Below are positions 10,551 through 21,800 of a DNA stretch of 64,000 bases, one piece after another. Origin of the DNA: Apodemus sylvaticus. Its lineage: Eukaryota; Chordata; Mammalia; Rodentia; Muridae. The stretch lies in contig NC_067481.1 of assembly GCF_947179515.1 (NCBI RefSeq), positions 42,962,900 through 43,026,899 of the forward strand, read 5' to 3'. Both the position numbers and the translations under genes were made by a program. Below the pieces are notes generated by a model that worked only from the letters and a program-made list of their open reading frames with translations, was not told the origin of the DNA and did no database searches. The stretch's first letter is position 1, and every line of letters starts with the position of its first letter.

Positions 10551-10746
10551 ATAGTGGCTCTCCCCTTGTTCCTCATGCTGCGGGGACCCCAACCACAAAA
10601 CTATGCTAACTACTTATAACTCTAATTTTGCTACTGTGATGAACCATAATGCAGATATCTGCGTTTTCTGATGGTCTTAGGTGATCTCCGTGAAAAGGTC
10701 ATTTGACCCCCAAAAGGGGTCAGAACCCACAGGTTGAGAGTCACTG
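10551..10746 (+). mobile_element. URR1-like hAT (Charlie) DNA transposon fossil
   Basis: About 196 bp with inverted ends: the left end 'agtggctctcc' matches the reverse complement of the right end 'ttgagagtcactg' at most positions. The interior has 'ggaccccaacc', 'ctaattttgctactgtgatg' and 'gacccccaaaaggggtcaga', as in the short non-autonomous rodent URR1 family, recognised from memory. Flanks share an imperfect TTAGC-like 8-bp site, in line with hAT target duplications. There is no transposase. Confidence 0.75.
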
Positions 10747-10799
10747 GTTTAGCTCGTAACCCAGGTCACTCATAGAAGTGTTTGTCAGCTGTATACTAC

Positions 10800-11130
10800 G
10801 GAAGAGGCACAAAGGTGAGCAGACTCTTGTATAGAGGAAAGACAAGCAGAGAAGTAATTCTAGCCATATTGTGCTAGGAGTAAGGACAGCCTGCTGCAGG
10901 AGCTCGGAGGAGGGCACTTCTACTTTGGGAAGGTCAAGTGGAGTTTCCCACAGGAGATATTTGAACTAAGATGTGAGTAGGAGGCTCACATTGGACATTG
11001 AAAAAATAAGTTCATTAAGTCCCACGCTAAGAACTTTTTATTTTACAAGGTGATGGGTTGCCATTGAAGCATTTTTAAACAGGGGAATAACTTGATCCAA
11101 TCTGCACATTAGAAAAAGAGCTATGTTGTT
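10800..11130 (-). mobile_element. L2 LINE fossil, minus strand
   Basis: Antisense L2 3' sequence is seen in 'gatgggttgccattgaagc', 'aacaggggaataacttgatcc' and the preceding 'gagatatttgaactaagatg'. These correspond in order to the L2 region upstream of its 3' terminus. The copy is diverged and non-functional. Confidence 0.65.
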
Positions 11131-11178
11131 AATGAGAGGGTAATTGTGTACCATTTATGAAATTACCATTTAAATGTT

Positions 11179-11308
11179 TCAGGTGAGGTGTGAGGATACT
11201 GTTCTTGGCTTAGTGGTTGGTTAGCATATATTAAGCCCTGGGTTTGATACCCAGCGCCACCTTTTAATCCCCTCCCCACCAAAAAAAAAAAAAAAAAAAT
11301 CAGGTGAG
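11179..11308 (+). mobile_element. ID SINE with perfect TSD
   Basis: A tRNA/BC1-derived ID element at 11188-11299. It has the A-box-like 'tggcttagtgg', the B-box-like 'ccctgggtttgatacccag' and an A19 tail at 11281-11299. Direct repeats TCAGGTGAG at 11179-11187 and 11300-11308 are identical. A short C-rich insert precedes the tail. Confidence 0.88.
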
Positions 11309-11541
11309 TCTTGTACGGAAGTGGGAAGAGAAAAAAAAGCATAGTTTTGTATTCCTGAGATAGACTACATTGGCCTTGACTCACCTACTTACCCTAAGTA
11401 GGAAGTAGAGCTATTGACAAGAGCCACAAATGTAAAAGGAATGTTAGAATGTTAAAGGGCAGGGTAGCAGATTGAAGTTGTTATCATGTTGGCTCCTCCA
11501 TGGAGTTGTCCAGTGGCCAGGTGGCAGTGGAGTTCTGAAGC

Positions 11542-11586
<45 letters not shown>

Positions 11587-12000
11587 CCAGTGGTGTGGTT
11601 TGAGAGCTCTCTGTATATGACCCTGAGGCTTCTGTAGCATGGAGATGACCTCTTGAAAAATGTATAGAGGGAGAAGTGAAGGCGGATACCACCTTTCAAA
11701 CAAGACTTTGACCCTGGTTTCTTTTCAAAAAATGTCTTGAGTTTCCCCCTCATAATAGGTAAATGATATACATGGTCCTTACAGAAAGCTTGGAAATCCA
11801 CAAGAAAATCACTTTTAGTATCTGGAATGTTTTCTTCCAGACCTCTCCCCTCATCTCTGTATTTTCCATACAATTTAACTAAAACCAGACAGCAACATAT
11901 TTTTGCTATATAATATTGCTATAATACCATCTTTTACCATAAATAACCCAACAGTTAATGTTTCTATGCAAGGATTATTCCATTATTGATAATCACAATT
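11309..12000. other. Unassigned DNA with a GT microsatellite
   Basis: Unassigned apart from (GT)16 plus ATGT units at 11543-11585. Overlapping minus-strand frames at 11444-11873 run through the GT repeat and are artefacts. Confidence 0.5.
11543..11585. repeat. (GT)n microsatellite with ATGT units
   Basis: Thirty-two bases of GT followed by about three TATG/ATGT units. Confidence 0.95.
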
Positions 12001-12540
12001 GCCTTAGTTAGGGTTCTGTTGTGATGAAACACCATCACAACAAAAGTAAGTTGGGGAGAAAAGGGTTTACACTTCCACACTGTAGTCCATCTATTACTGA
12101 AGAAAGCCAGGACAGGAACTCAAATAGAGCAGGACCCTGGAGGGAGGAGCTGATATAGAAACCATGGAGGGGTGTTGCTTACTGGCTTATTTCCCATCCT
12201 TTGTTTAGCCTGTCTTCATGTAGAACCCAGGACCACCTGCCCAAGGTTGGCTCCACCCACAATGGGCTGAGCCTACTCACATCAATTACTAATTAAGAAA
12301 ATGTCAGGCCAGGTGGTGGTAGTGCACACCTTCAATCCTAGCATTCAGGAGGCAGAGGCAGAGGCAGGAGGATCTCTCTGAATATGAGGCCAGTTTGGTC
12401 TACAGAGTGAGTTCCAGGACAGCAAGGGCTACATGGAAAAACAAAAAACAAAACAAAAGAATACCTCATAGGCTTGCTTATGGAGGCATTTTCTCAATTT
12501 AGGCTTCTCTGATGACTGTGCTTTGTATATCACGTTGACA
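12001..12540 (+). mobile_element. Rodent medium-reiterated repeat, split by a B1
   Basis: The element begins with 'ccttagttagggttctg' and 'gtgatgaaacaccatcac', continues through 'gaaagccaggacaggaact' and 'ggctccacccacaatgggct' to 'aattaagaaaatgtc' (about 12305). It resumes at about 12460 with 'tatggaggcattttctcaat' and the 'cacgttgacaaagc' end. I recognise the family as an abundant rodent repeat but cannot name it with certainty. Related copies lie near 13770, 19110, 27780 and 30095, and possibly 44050 and 63410, all in the same orientation. Confidence 0.65.
12306..12459 (+). mobile_element. B1 SINE nested in the older repeat
   Basis: Plus-strand B1 with 'aggccaggtggtggtagtgc', 'ggaggcagaggcagaggcagg' (one GCAGAG unit duplicated), 'ctacagagtgagttccagga' and a tail of A and CAAAA units. 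It interrupts the surrounding repeat, so it is younger. The flanking duplication is only 7 of 10. Confidence 0.92.
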
Positions 12541-12558
12541 AAGCTATCCAGGACAAGA

Positions 12559-12578
12559 ATATTATTATTATTATTATT
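12559..12578. repeat. (ATT)n microsatellite
   Basis: Twenty bases of ATT, at the position of the A-rich tail of the adjacent minus-strand B3. Confidence 0.9.
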
Positions 12579-12748
12579 TCATGCACATTGCTGTTTTGCC
12601 TGCATGTATGTCTGTTGTGAAGGTGTCAGATTCTCTGGAACTGGAGTTACAGACAGTTGTGAGCTGCCATGTAGGTGCTGGGAATTGAATCTGGATCCTC
12701 TGGAAGAGCAGCTGATGCTCTTAGCCACTGAGTCATCTCTCCAGCCCC
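12579..12748 (-). mobile_element. B3 SINE (B2 family), minus strand
   Basis: Reverse-complemented B2/B3: 'tctctggaactggagttac', 'agacagttgtgagctgcca', 'gtgctgggaattgaatctgg' and the head 'ccactgagtcatctctccag'. The tRNA-like head carries the Pol III A and B boxes on the minus strand. Confidence 0.9.
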
Positions 12749-13769
12749 AACAATCTTATGTTCTAGAAGTAACATAATATGGTTAAAGGTGTGAATCATT
12801 GGTAAATACATCCAACCATCTTTCCATGTAGCTGTATCAATATGTACTACCAGTAATTATCCCTAATATTCCATGGTTTTGTGGAAGGAAAACTCCATAT
12901 AAGAAATAGTTGGACCAGAAAATAATGATACAAAAAGAAAGCAGCAGGTCTGTGAGGGTTTCTAGAATGAAGCACAAGGAGCAGCAGATGCTGAAGAGAG
13001 GTCACATTAAAGACAAAGTGGGTGAGCTCATTGGGTTTGGTGATGGGAGGTGTCGGACAATGGTAAAAAGTTCTCGAGGTTCCAGGGAGCTGAAGAGGAC
13101 TTGAAGTAGGTAGCTCATTCCAGATTTGTAGTTACAGTGGGCAGGGGGGAAGAGTTGATAGGTAGAAAGACCACAGACTTGCTAGAAGGTATTGTAACAG
13201 TTGTGTTAGTGTGGATTTTAAGCACAGTTGTGAGAATAAGAGTTGGTAACAAGACAAAGGAAGTGTGGTGATGTGGGGGCTGGAGCGCTGAGTCCTTTCT
13301 TTTACCTAGGTAGGGCAAAGAGTAGTTAATGTGTAAGTAGGTTGGATGTATTAAGTTATTACATGGATGGAGGAGATTTGAGGAGTTTCTGATAGATCTC
13401 AATTTGTTCTGTGACAAAAAAGACAAGAAGTTCCCAATGAGGAAAGGTAGAAATAGCAACATTTGAAATAAGAGCAAATGGGTTTACCTTCTGATGTGGG
13501 TAGCTATCAAGTTCATGCTTCAAGCTTTGTTGAAGGCCTTCCTGAAAACCAAAAATGGATTGTAGAGCTTCCAACATGCTCCGTATCCCAATGCTCCCCT
13601 CGCCCAAGGAGTTAGCAGTCCAAGTGCAGGGGAAAAGCAAAATAACCAGCCAGTGTGCATCTGGAAACAAGGTGGGTTGTTTGCTTGGTTGTTTTTACAC
13701 ATGAACTTATCTAACCATAAGTGAGTTAAGGGAGATCGGATGGTCTAGTAAATTTGACAAGCAGATGGA
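12749..13769. other. Unassigned DNA, possible L2 remnant at 12940-13110
   Basis: Sequence near 12980-13060 ('gagaggtcacattaaagaca', then 'ctcattgggtttggtgatgg') faintly resembles antisense L2. The rest is unassigned. Minus-strand frames at 13115-13702 have no recognised domain. Confidence 0.4.
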
Positions 13770-14055
13770 GTCAAATGGTATACTGACAAAAGCAGCTTCT
13801 TGGCTTTCAGTCGAGGGAAGTGTTCATGGTGGGTGGAGGAGAGCCAGAGAGACAGTGCTCCACCCTACACTGTGTCTGCACTCAGCAAGCAGTGAGGCGA
13901 GTGCTAGTGCTCAGCGGCTTCCCTGTACCCTTTTTATTCCACCTGGGACCCAGCCCAGGGAGGCTGCTGCCTACACTCAGGATGGGCCTCACCTCTCTAG
14001 AAACACCTGAGGTCATTTTCTAGGTGATCCTAAATTCAGTCAGATCGACTACAAT
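13770..14055 (+). mobile_element. Rodent medium-reiterated repeat copy
   Basis: Shares ordered blocks with the copy at 30095-30805: 'tttttattccacctgggacc', 'ggctgctgcctacactcagg', 'gggcctcacctctctagaaa', 'cctgaggtcattttc' and 'ctaggtgatcctaaattcag'. It is diverged, with uncertain edges. Confidence 0.5.
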
Positions 14056-14289
14056 TTAAGCAGCACTCAGGGCAAGCTGGTTACCAAGCTCTAATCAAGG
14101 CTTGCAAGGATTCCTCTCCACAAATCCACTATGCTGTAGGTAAGCTTTAGAAACAGTTGTATGTTGTGACACAGAGCTTAACCTAACAAAGAAAAGCTAA
14201 GATATGTATAATGTTGAATAGGGAGGAATAAAAGCAGCACATTTGTTGTAGAAAACATTTCATCTCAATTGGGGGTTGCTGACCTGATT

Positions 14290-14800
14290 TTGATAATTCA
14301 GTTCCTGGATAAAAGACATACAACTTCTATTATTATAATAACCCTTAATTATCACTAGAGCTGGGCAGATATCTACCTTCTAAGCTATTAAAATCTACTT
14401 CCCCATCAATAACGTGCTAAGTTCCATCTGGGCTGCTCTTAACTCCAATTGGCCAGCCCTCATGGCTATATTTTCATAACTCACCTATTCCTCTCTCTCC
14501 CTTCTTGTGGTCTTCCTCCTACCCCTAAGCCTGGAAGCCCCAACCCCTACCTATCTCAGTTCTACCCAGCTATTGGCATCTCTATTCACCAATCAGGGGC
14601 TATCTTGTAGTGGGGTGAGGGGACAAGGTTATGTAGGTCACTTGGGTCCACATGCTGATTCTCTCATTCCTGGGTCTACATTCCTGATTCTCTTGTCCCT
14701 GGGAGGAACCAGGCCTTGGGGACCAATATTTAGCCTTACAATACATAGCAAGAGACCAAACCTCAGCAATTTTCTAGTTATTTCTCTATAAAATGACTAC
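14290..14800 (+). mobile_element. Possible ERV-derived LTR remnant (RMER-like)
   Basis: The segment has 'ccaattggccagccctcatg', 'aagcctggaagccccaaccc' and 'ctattggcatctctattcac' followed by 'caatcagggg', resembling rodent LTR sequences that contain inverted CCAAT boxes. No gag, pol or env frame is present. The family is not certain, and a non-LTR origin is possible. Confidence 0.35.
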
Positions 14801-14919
14801 ATGTTGTGAGAAGCACAAATGTTTGGTCAGTGGAAGTGATGGAGAGCCAGTGGGGGAGGTGGCAAATGGTACCCTCAGAAAGTCATCTCATTTGTATGTA
14901 AAGAGTAAATTCTCATTTG

Positions 14920-15040
14920 GTTTTTTGAGATAGAGATTCACTGTGTAGCCTTGACTGCCCTGAAACTCATTCTGTAGACCAGACTGACCTCAAACTCACA
15001 GAGATCTACCTGTCTCTGACTCTTGAGTACACCAGCAACA
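14920..15040 (-). mobile_element. B1 SINE fragment, minus strand
   Basis: Diverged reversed B1: 'gagatagagattcactgtgt', 'actcattctgtagaccagac', 'ctcaaactcacagagatcta' and a degraded 5' end. Confidence 0.8.
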
Positions 15041-15771
15041 CACTGCAAAATACAATTTTGTATGAAAGTAAAATGCCTGAATTCTTTGATATGTGTAACT
15101 GGGAAAAGCTCTGCAGTGACATAGGCTTGGTTGGCTGGAGGAAGTTGGCTTAACTTACATCAGTGGGTTCATTTTAAGAGAAAAGTTCACATGGCTTGGT
15201 TCTCTTACTATGTTGTAAAGAAGTCATATTTTCTTTATCAGGCTTCCTCTCATTTTGTCCCTGACAGGGCTTTAAGTGACGTCAGTGTTTCAGTGTACAT
15301 AAACAATATGCCCAAGAACAGTAACTATTAGGTTGATCTGAAGCCCTCTTAACAATGATGAAAAAGAAAAAAAGGAGTTATTTCCCAGAGGACTGCTTTT
15401 TATGCCAGCGAAGGGCCAGTTTTTAACCACAAAAATTTCCCTGTAACCTTTCATGATTGAAAACATATTACTTGCTATTCAAAAACACAGGCAAATTAGT
15501 GAGGAGTGTTTCTAAAATAAGCTCCAGGGTTAGACATATAATTTGTGGATGACAACTCATGACACAAAGTGTGTCTCCTTCTGTGTTCCGTTTTAAATGG
15601 TAGGAGCACATGAAACCCAACAATCCAGGCTTCAGATAAGTTTTCAAAGCAATCAGATGAGTGCGCTTAATTTTTAAGGGTCTTCTGTTCCAAGTTTTAC
15701 ATGTCTTACTACATGTTGATTTATGAAAGTTTGTGTTCACTTATAGTGTTTGTTTATGTGACTTTGCATGG
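15041..15771. other. Unassigned DNA with a perfect CRE palindrome
   Basis: No gene or transposon recognised. TGACGTCA at 15277-15284 is an exact consensus CRE octamer, isolated and without a clear promoter next to it. Confidence 0.5.
15277..15284. promoter_or_regulatory. CRE-like octamer TGACGTCA
   Basis: Exact palindromic CREB/ATF consensus. One such octamer is expected by chance in a window of this size, though CpG depletion makes it rarer in mouse. Function is not established. Confidence 0.25.
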
Positions 15772-16112
15772 TATATAAGGTTGTTAGGGGGCGTGGCATG
15801 GTCATCCAGAAGCCTCTTTATTGTGGGGTCTGTTCTCGTAAAGCATATACTTTCAAGAACAAATTTGAGACAGGACTGCTGTGTGGGATGAACCAGCTCC
15901 TTGTCATGACAATGAGGACATGACACAGCCTAGACTGTGGTGAGATGGTGACAGTCAGTGATTCCAGCTGAAGTCCCCAGCTGATCCCATGTGTGTGCTA
16001 CTGTGAGGAGAGGGTCAGCTCTGGAGCTAGTGTAGCATTGGAGAGCTAAAGACAGCACTATGCTTGCTCAGGAACAGCCAAACCGTGCTCTCTAGATCAT
16101 TCTCAGGTAAGC
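15772..16112 (+). promoter_or_regulatory. TATA-like and GC-box-like motifs with a downstream splice donor
   Basis: TATATAAGG at 15772-15780 is followed by GGGGGCGTGG at 15787-15796, and a strong 5' splice-site match CAG|GTAAGC has its GT at 16107. Read together they could outline a first non-coding exon of about 300 bp. The GC box lies downstream of the TATA-like element, which is unusual, and the motifs may be coincidental. Confidence 0.2.
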
Positions 16113-18720
16113 ACAGACCTTAGCTTTTGGAGTGACTTGGAGTGAGTGAAATCTCATGGAAGTTCCAAGATTCCCTTATATTTTTACTTTGTTTGACATT
16201 TGCCTTGCCATCCCCACCCAGTTTTTAAGATAAAGTCACTGACATAATACCTCCACAGCCCACATTCTTCAGGGGGTGTTTCCTGAGAGCAAACATCATC
16301 TGAATGTGCCCATAGCCCAGCTGGATAAAGCAGACCATTCTACACTGCACTGTGTGATAGCATTGTCTTTATCAAGGTTTTGCCAACTGCCCCTGATAAT
16401 GTTAACTTGAATAGTGCCCTTTTCTGTTCCAAGTTTCATTTGCTACTTCTTAACTTTTTAAGTCTTAAATGCATTAAGTCTTAAGTGGAATGGAGAGCAC
16501 CTAGCATTCAGCAGGCATTGCTTGCTTGCATTGCACATGCAGCCACAGTAGTAGCATGTCTCTGAAACATCATGGACATAAATTTTCTATAGCAGGTATC
16601 TTATAATACTTGTGCTCTGACCCATCAGTTAGGACAATGTTGCTGATGAATTGCTTTCTCTGCAAACAACCATTAGTTCTTACTAAGTCTTGCTGTTTTG
16701 TGCTGACCACAGTAGTAAGCCAGATTTTGGATATATAATAAATGAATAAACCTTTTCATTCCATTTGGATGTTCCTCTAAGTTCTTGATGAAACAGTTAC
16801 AAAGTTTCAAAACATGTCCTGCAGCATGACTCTAACAACAACAACAAAAAGTAGCTACCATATTTCTGCTGGAAGTTAGACTTGCGGTCTCTCACTGGCT
16901 GTAGTTACCCTCCCAGGTGTGTGCCAGTAGAGCAGGAAATACTTGGGAGTGCATCACTCCTAACTTTCACTGTTCGTTCTGGTGAAGAATCAACAACAGA
17001 TCTTGGTACTGAGGTTTCTTTCTAATAGTCTGGCAGAGTTGCCATCACACTTCTGAATCATCCTCAAGTCAGAAAGAGATAATACATATGGATTTGACTC
17101 TAAAAGCTTGAGGCCTAAATGGCATCAAATAACTGAAATTCAGTACAGTTATTAAGGGGCTGTATTGTTCAATGTTGCAAAACTACAAATTCTACAAAAT
17201 GAGAGTTATACTCTCCTTAATCTCTCTGTTCTGTCCAAATTCTTTACAGTTTTCTCAAATGCTTGATTGTAAATATAATTAGCTACTGTGCTCCTTAATA
17301 TTTACATTGTCCTAATATCTAATGATTTGAAAGTTTGTGATAGGTGAAACACATAAAATATGTAGTTTTCCTAATACTATTTACTGTTGAAAGACTATCT
17401 TCTGTTTCACATGGTTGAATTTTAACACACAAAGCACCAAGTTTGTTTTTCTCCCAGGAGACACAGGGTGCTCAAGTGTGGATATTTTTTCCGTAAATCT
17501 CATGATGTGCTCTGTTTGTGCCGTTTGCTGTTAGGCTGAGGAAGCATCTCTATGGCTGGCAGATCTGCATGAGCTCTCGATGTGCCCTCACATCTGGGCA
17601 TTCCTCAGGAGGATGCTCATGTAGCTGTCATCTTCAATCTGCCCTTTCAGAGGCCAAGACCATGTATCTCCAGAAGCTAACTTTCCTTCTTGTTTTATCA
17701 AGCCCAGACTGCAGCACAGGCCTGAATTTGAAGGAAGAATCCTTGTTCATAGATGGAAGAAGAGGGTAAAGAGATTCTAGGCAGGCCACCCACAGAGCAG
17801 GTACAGGCAGAGCGAGCTCACTGTCCCTGCTCCTACAGAGCGCACCATCCCTGCTCCAGGGTCTTCATATGCACCTCACCCATGGCCCAGTGTTTTCTAC
17901 TCTAGCCACCTTTAGTTTCCCCTGGAGTATTTCAGAACTCATGTTATGTAGACTGTATTGACCTTATAATATTTTCCTTGCTTTGAGGAAGGCAAAGCAG
18001 GACTGTGGAAAGCCACCATGTGAGTGGAAAATGCTAGTGAGTGGGAATCACACTGCTTCTGTTATGATGGAAACTTTCCATGTCTGGACTACCCTGAGTA
18101 TTCACTGTTGGCCACATGGGGCTATTGAGTCCTTGAAATGAGACTGGTGCAATTACGGAGCACAACTGACTTTTAGTAATTTAAATTTGAATAGTTGCAT
18201 GTGGCTAGTTGGCCGCCACATGGGACTGTGGGCTAGTACTGTAACTCAGCAATGTGAGACCCTAGGCATGCCTTCCTCCTCTGTAACTCAAGCAACATCT
18301 CTTTAAAGTAAGGATCACACTTACTCCTCACCTTCATAGCTTTCAGAACCAAAGTTGGTTGTATATGCAAAATCTTTCTTAAAACCGCAAGTTGAAATAT
18401 AAAATGACATCATCAAAATTATGACACCCTTGTGTTTTATCACAACAAAACTGGAAATGCTCACATTTCACTGATAGTGTTGGCTCTGGTATCTCTCTTG
18501 CTCAAATGCTGAGTGTTTTGGAAAGCAGATAAAAACCCAGAGTCTTTAAAGGAAGCAAATTTGATCATTATTATGGAGGTACTGTTCAGTCTTAGAGTGT
18601 CTCAAAAAAGTTTCTAAATAGAAGTTAAAATGGAGTTTTAAAATAGAAACCTAATGAAATAATATGTGGATTTTGTGGGTTTTGGGAAATGATGCCAAGA
18701 TGTGAGTGTTAATGTCACCA
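16113..18720. other. Unassigned non-coding DNA
   Basis: About 2.6 kb with no recognised gene or recent repeat. The 83-codon frame at 17518-17769 is Cys/Ser-rich and matches nothing I know. The density of recent SINEs is low here. Confidence 0.5.
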
Positions 18721-18776
18721 CTGAGGAGGCTGAGGCAAGAGGCCAGCCTGAGTTACATATTGAGACCATATCTCAG
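18721..18776 (+). mobile_element. B1-like SINE fragment
   Basis: A short block with 'ctgaggaggctgaggcaaga' and 'ggccagcctgagttacatat', from the middle of a B1/B4-type SINE. Confidence 0.5.
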
Positions 18777-18891
18777 CACCCCCACCAAGAAAACATTCAA
18801 AATATGGAGCGAGACAGAAAGTAACAAGGAACATTGCAAATCTTCCTACCCAGAGAGGTTGCCTTCAGGGCTTTGGTGTAGCCTTTCAGGG

Positions 18892-18906
18892 TTTTTTTTT
18901 TTTTTT
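18892..18906. repeat. Poly-T run (15)
   Basis: Fifteen consecutive T bases. Confidence 0.9.
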
Positions 18907-18929
18907 CATTTTTGTCTGTATATAAATAT

Positions 18930-19010
18930 AGGCCAGGTATGGTAGCACCTACCTGTAATCCAAGTGCAGAGGCAGGAGGATTGAGAGGCTGAAGCCAGCT
19001 TGGCCAACAA
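18930..19010 (+). mobile_element. B1/B4-like SINE fragment
   Basis: Reads 'ggccaggtatggtagcacct', then 'tgtaatccaagtgcagaggc' and 'agccagcttggccaac', a diverged B1-like body with no tail. Confidence 0.65.
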
Positions 19011-19109
19011 GACTTCTGTTCAGCTTTTGCTTATATGGTTAAAAACTTAATTGTATTGACACTTTTAATCATATAAGCTTTCTATAACCTCCCTATCCCT
19101 TCCTCTTTC

Positions 19110-19320
19110 TTCCTTCTCACACAGCTCAGACATATCTGCCTATGGATGGCTCCACCCACAGTGGGCTGTGTTCTCCTAAATCATTAGCAATTAAGAAAAT
19201 GACTCAAAGACTTGGCCACAGGCCAGGCTGGTAGAGGCAGCTCCTCAGTTGAGATTACCTTTTTCCCAGATCGATCTAGGTTTGTGTCAAGTTGACAAAA
19301 ACAAATCAGCACATCTATAT
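19110..19320 (+). mobile_element. Rodent medium-reiterated repeat fragment
   Basis: Shares 'ggctccacccacagtgggct', 'caattaagaaaatg' and 'gtgtcaagttgacaaaaac' with the copy at 12001-12540. It is a 3' fragment in the same orientation. Confidence 0.6.
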
Positions 19321-19324
19321 AGCT

Positions 19325-19349
19325 AAAAAAAAAAAAAAAAAAAAAAAAA
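19325..19349. repeat. Poly-A run (25)
   Basis: Twenty-five consecutive A bases following the repeat fragment. Confidence 0.95.
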
Positions 19350-21319
19350 GGTGATTTCAAGATTCTTACTATAATTTTGAAGGGAGCTTCAGAAGTCTGG
19401 GTACAGAGAAGAGGTGAGATCATTAGGCGTGAGAGTAGGGAAGAGGAATATAAGACACTAGGAGTGGGAATTGAGATCTCAGCTGCATCTCAAAAATGGC
19501 CTGCAGCTTTGTGGTGGGAATAGGTCACCTGGGCAGGTAGTTCCTGAAGGAGAAAGAAAGGGGAGGGAATAGGGAGGCTACTGTGTGTGTGTGTGTGTGT
19601 GTGTGTATACACACATATACATATATATGAAAGTACATATACATTATATATGAAGACCCTGAAGAGTAACAGAAAGTTCTCATTAAAAAAAATAGAAAAA
19701 AGACCCCATTAATCGAGTGTTCAGTTATCTCCTAAGAAAACCCTTGCTCATTGGGCTGTTGCTGGGATCAACTGTCTCAAACCTTGCAGTTGTTCCCCTG
19801 AACTTCCCACTCCTCACATTTCCTCAGGCACCAGCTATCCTGTTCTCATACTGCCTCCGGTGTTATCCTTCTGACCTGCCCAGTCTCGTTGTATCCTTTC
19901 TTATCCTTACACTGCACTGCCCCGTGTTCTTCAAGGGGGCTTGCCTTACTGGCCAACTTCCAGGCCTGCTGCTACTCCCAATGCATGTGTAGTTGCTAAC
20001 CTTAGTCAGAACCCAACGTAGTCCTTCTATGTCTCCCTGGTCTGGTCTATGTCTCCCTTCTTGGTTTTGTTTTTGGATCATATCTTTACCAGCCTTTCCC
20101 CCCTTCCTTTCTATATCAAGGCACACAATTTAAAATGCAACATAATCCTACCTTTTGGCCTTGATTGGTCCAGAGGTAGGCACTACTCAATCAAAGTTTT
20201 TTCATCAGAACTTGATATCTAAAATGAAATCATCTTTCTTGTTGGCAAAAATTCAGAATACATATATTTAATAATTGCTGGGAATCAAGTTCTGAATAAG
20301 AATTAATTTAGAGGGGGAAAATAATTAGGGAAAGAAGAGGGGGGAAAGAGAGGAATTATTGAAATGAATTATTGCTGAAAGGTAACAGTAATGTTTCCTA
20401 ATTTCATTGCAAGTAGTGATTTCCACTCTTTCAAGGAGTGACCCATACAAAGTGGTTTCAATTTTTCCCCTGAGGGAAACTATGCTCCCTGCGGGTGGAC
20501 GCACCTATCACCTGAGCACAGGTGTGCTCTGGGAAAACACATTTGTAATGCATGCCTGGCTCCAGTTTTTCACCTGGTCCCAATGTAGGTCCCATGAGAT
20601 GTCCATCATAACTTCACTATGGATGTCAGCTCCTCCAGCTGTTTTCCTGAACTCCCCAGCTGCTGCTCCTGTGTACTCTACTAATATCCAGCCCCTATCC
20701 TGCAATTATCTAATTATCTGCCTGTGCACTCTGCACGCGGAAGCCTCAGGAGGATAGAAGGTACATTTGCCCTTTCGTCTTTGTAGCTCCAGTGCCTCCA
20801 GTGGTATAAACATCTCCTGAAAGAGGAATTAAACTTTCTCTGCCTACATTAAAAGAGTAACAAGAAAACTGTAGTTGAAACAAGATTTTGTGTGCGTGTT
20901 CTTTCTAAAGAAGACAGCTTTGAAAAGGAGCCCTGGATAAGAAAGTGCAGAACTGTGTCTTTTGGCCTCATCTACCTTGTGATGTTGTCAGACCATCAAA
21001 TCTTCCAGACTTGAAGGAGATGGCTCAGTATTCCTGTTAGAAGATAAGTTTTCTATTTAACCTTTCATTTCCTTAGCAACTTTTACTGGAGTATTATAGT
21101 AGATTCACATCTAAGTTTTCTTCATTCAAATTAGTTACCAATGGTGGTACTAATACTTACCAAATATATATTCCTTTCTGCTTTAGGTTTATGATGCATA
21201 TTATATCATTTATTCAGTTTTCACAATTACTTTGGGATGACCTTTAGTTTCAGGAATGCCTATTTTTACATCATCATCATCTTAATGCTTTTTATATCAT
21301 CATCGCTGCCATTATTTCA
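19350..21319. other. Mostly unassigned DNA with a GT/TA microsatellite
   Basis: A (GT)n tract grading into CA/TA units lies at 19582-19628. The rest, including pyrimidine-rich sequence at 19720-20130, has no recognised gene. The 116-codon frame at 20407-20757 has an antisense frame opposite it and no known domain. Confidence 0.45.
19582..19628. repeat. (GT)n(TA/CA)n microsatellite
   Basis: About 25 bases of GT followed by alternating TA and CA units, all alternating purine-pyrimidine. Confidence 0.92.
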
Positions 21320-21800
21320 TTTGATTAGTATTTGTTGAGTAGCTGCATCAAGTTAGAGATGATTGGTAAAAGAGGCATTCTGGCTTCTGTTCTTATGGTG
21401 ATGACAGAGGTGGTGAGAGTGTGGAGACAACCAACCAGGTTGAAACACCACAGTATGTCAGACATGTGGGAGATGAAAGCCATGCACAGAGGGACCCCAA
21501 TGGACTTGGCTAATGCGGAAAGTTTTCTAGGGATGTGATGCCTGGCCTACCAGAAAAAATGGCATGCTGAAAGATCTATAAGTGAAAGAGAAAAGGGTAC
21601 CAGAAGAGTGTGAGAACCGGCATACTGGCTGCAGCAGGAGGATTGTGAGGCAGAGTGTGACATGGGCTTCGGCCCTGGAAGGGTGGGGCTGGGTAGATCG
21701 CAGGGACCTTAAAAATGACTCTGTACTTTATCCTGAGGGCAGGGCAAGCCAGAACACCCTGTAACCAGAGAGCAAAGTGTTCAGGTATACCTTCTAGAAG
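21320..21800 (-). mobile_element. L2 LINE fossil, minus strand
   Basis: Antisense L2 in order: 'tttgttgagtagctgcatc' (3' end), 'cattctggcttctgttctta', 'gtttctagggatgtgatg'-like sequence, 'ggctgcagcaggaggattgt' and 'ctgtactttatcctgagggc'. Heavily diverged. Confidence 0.6.
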
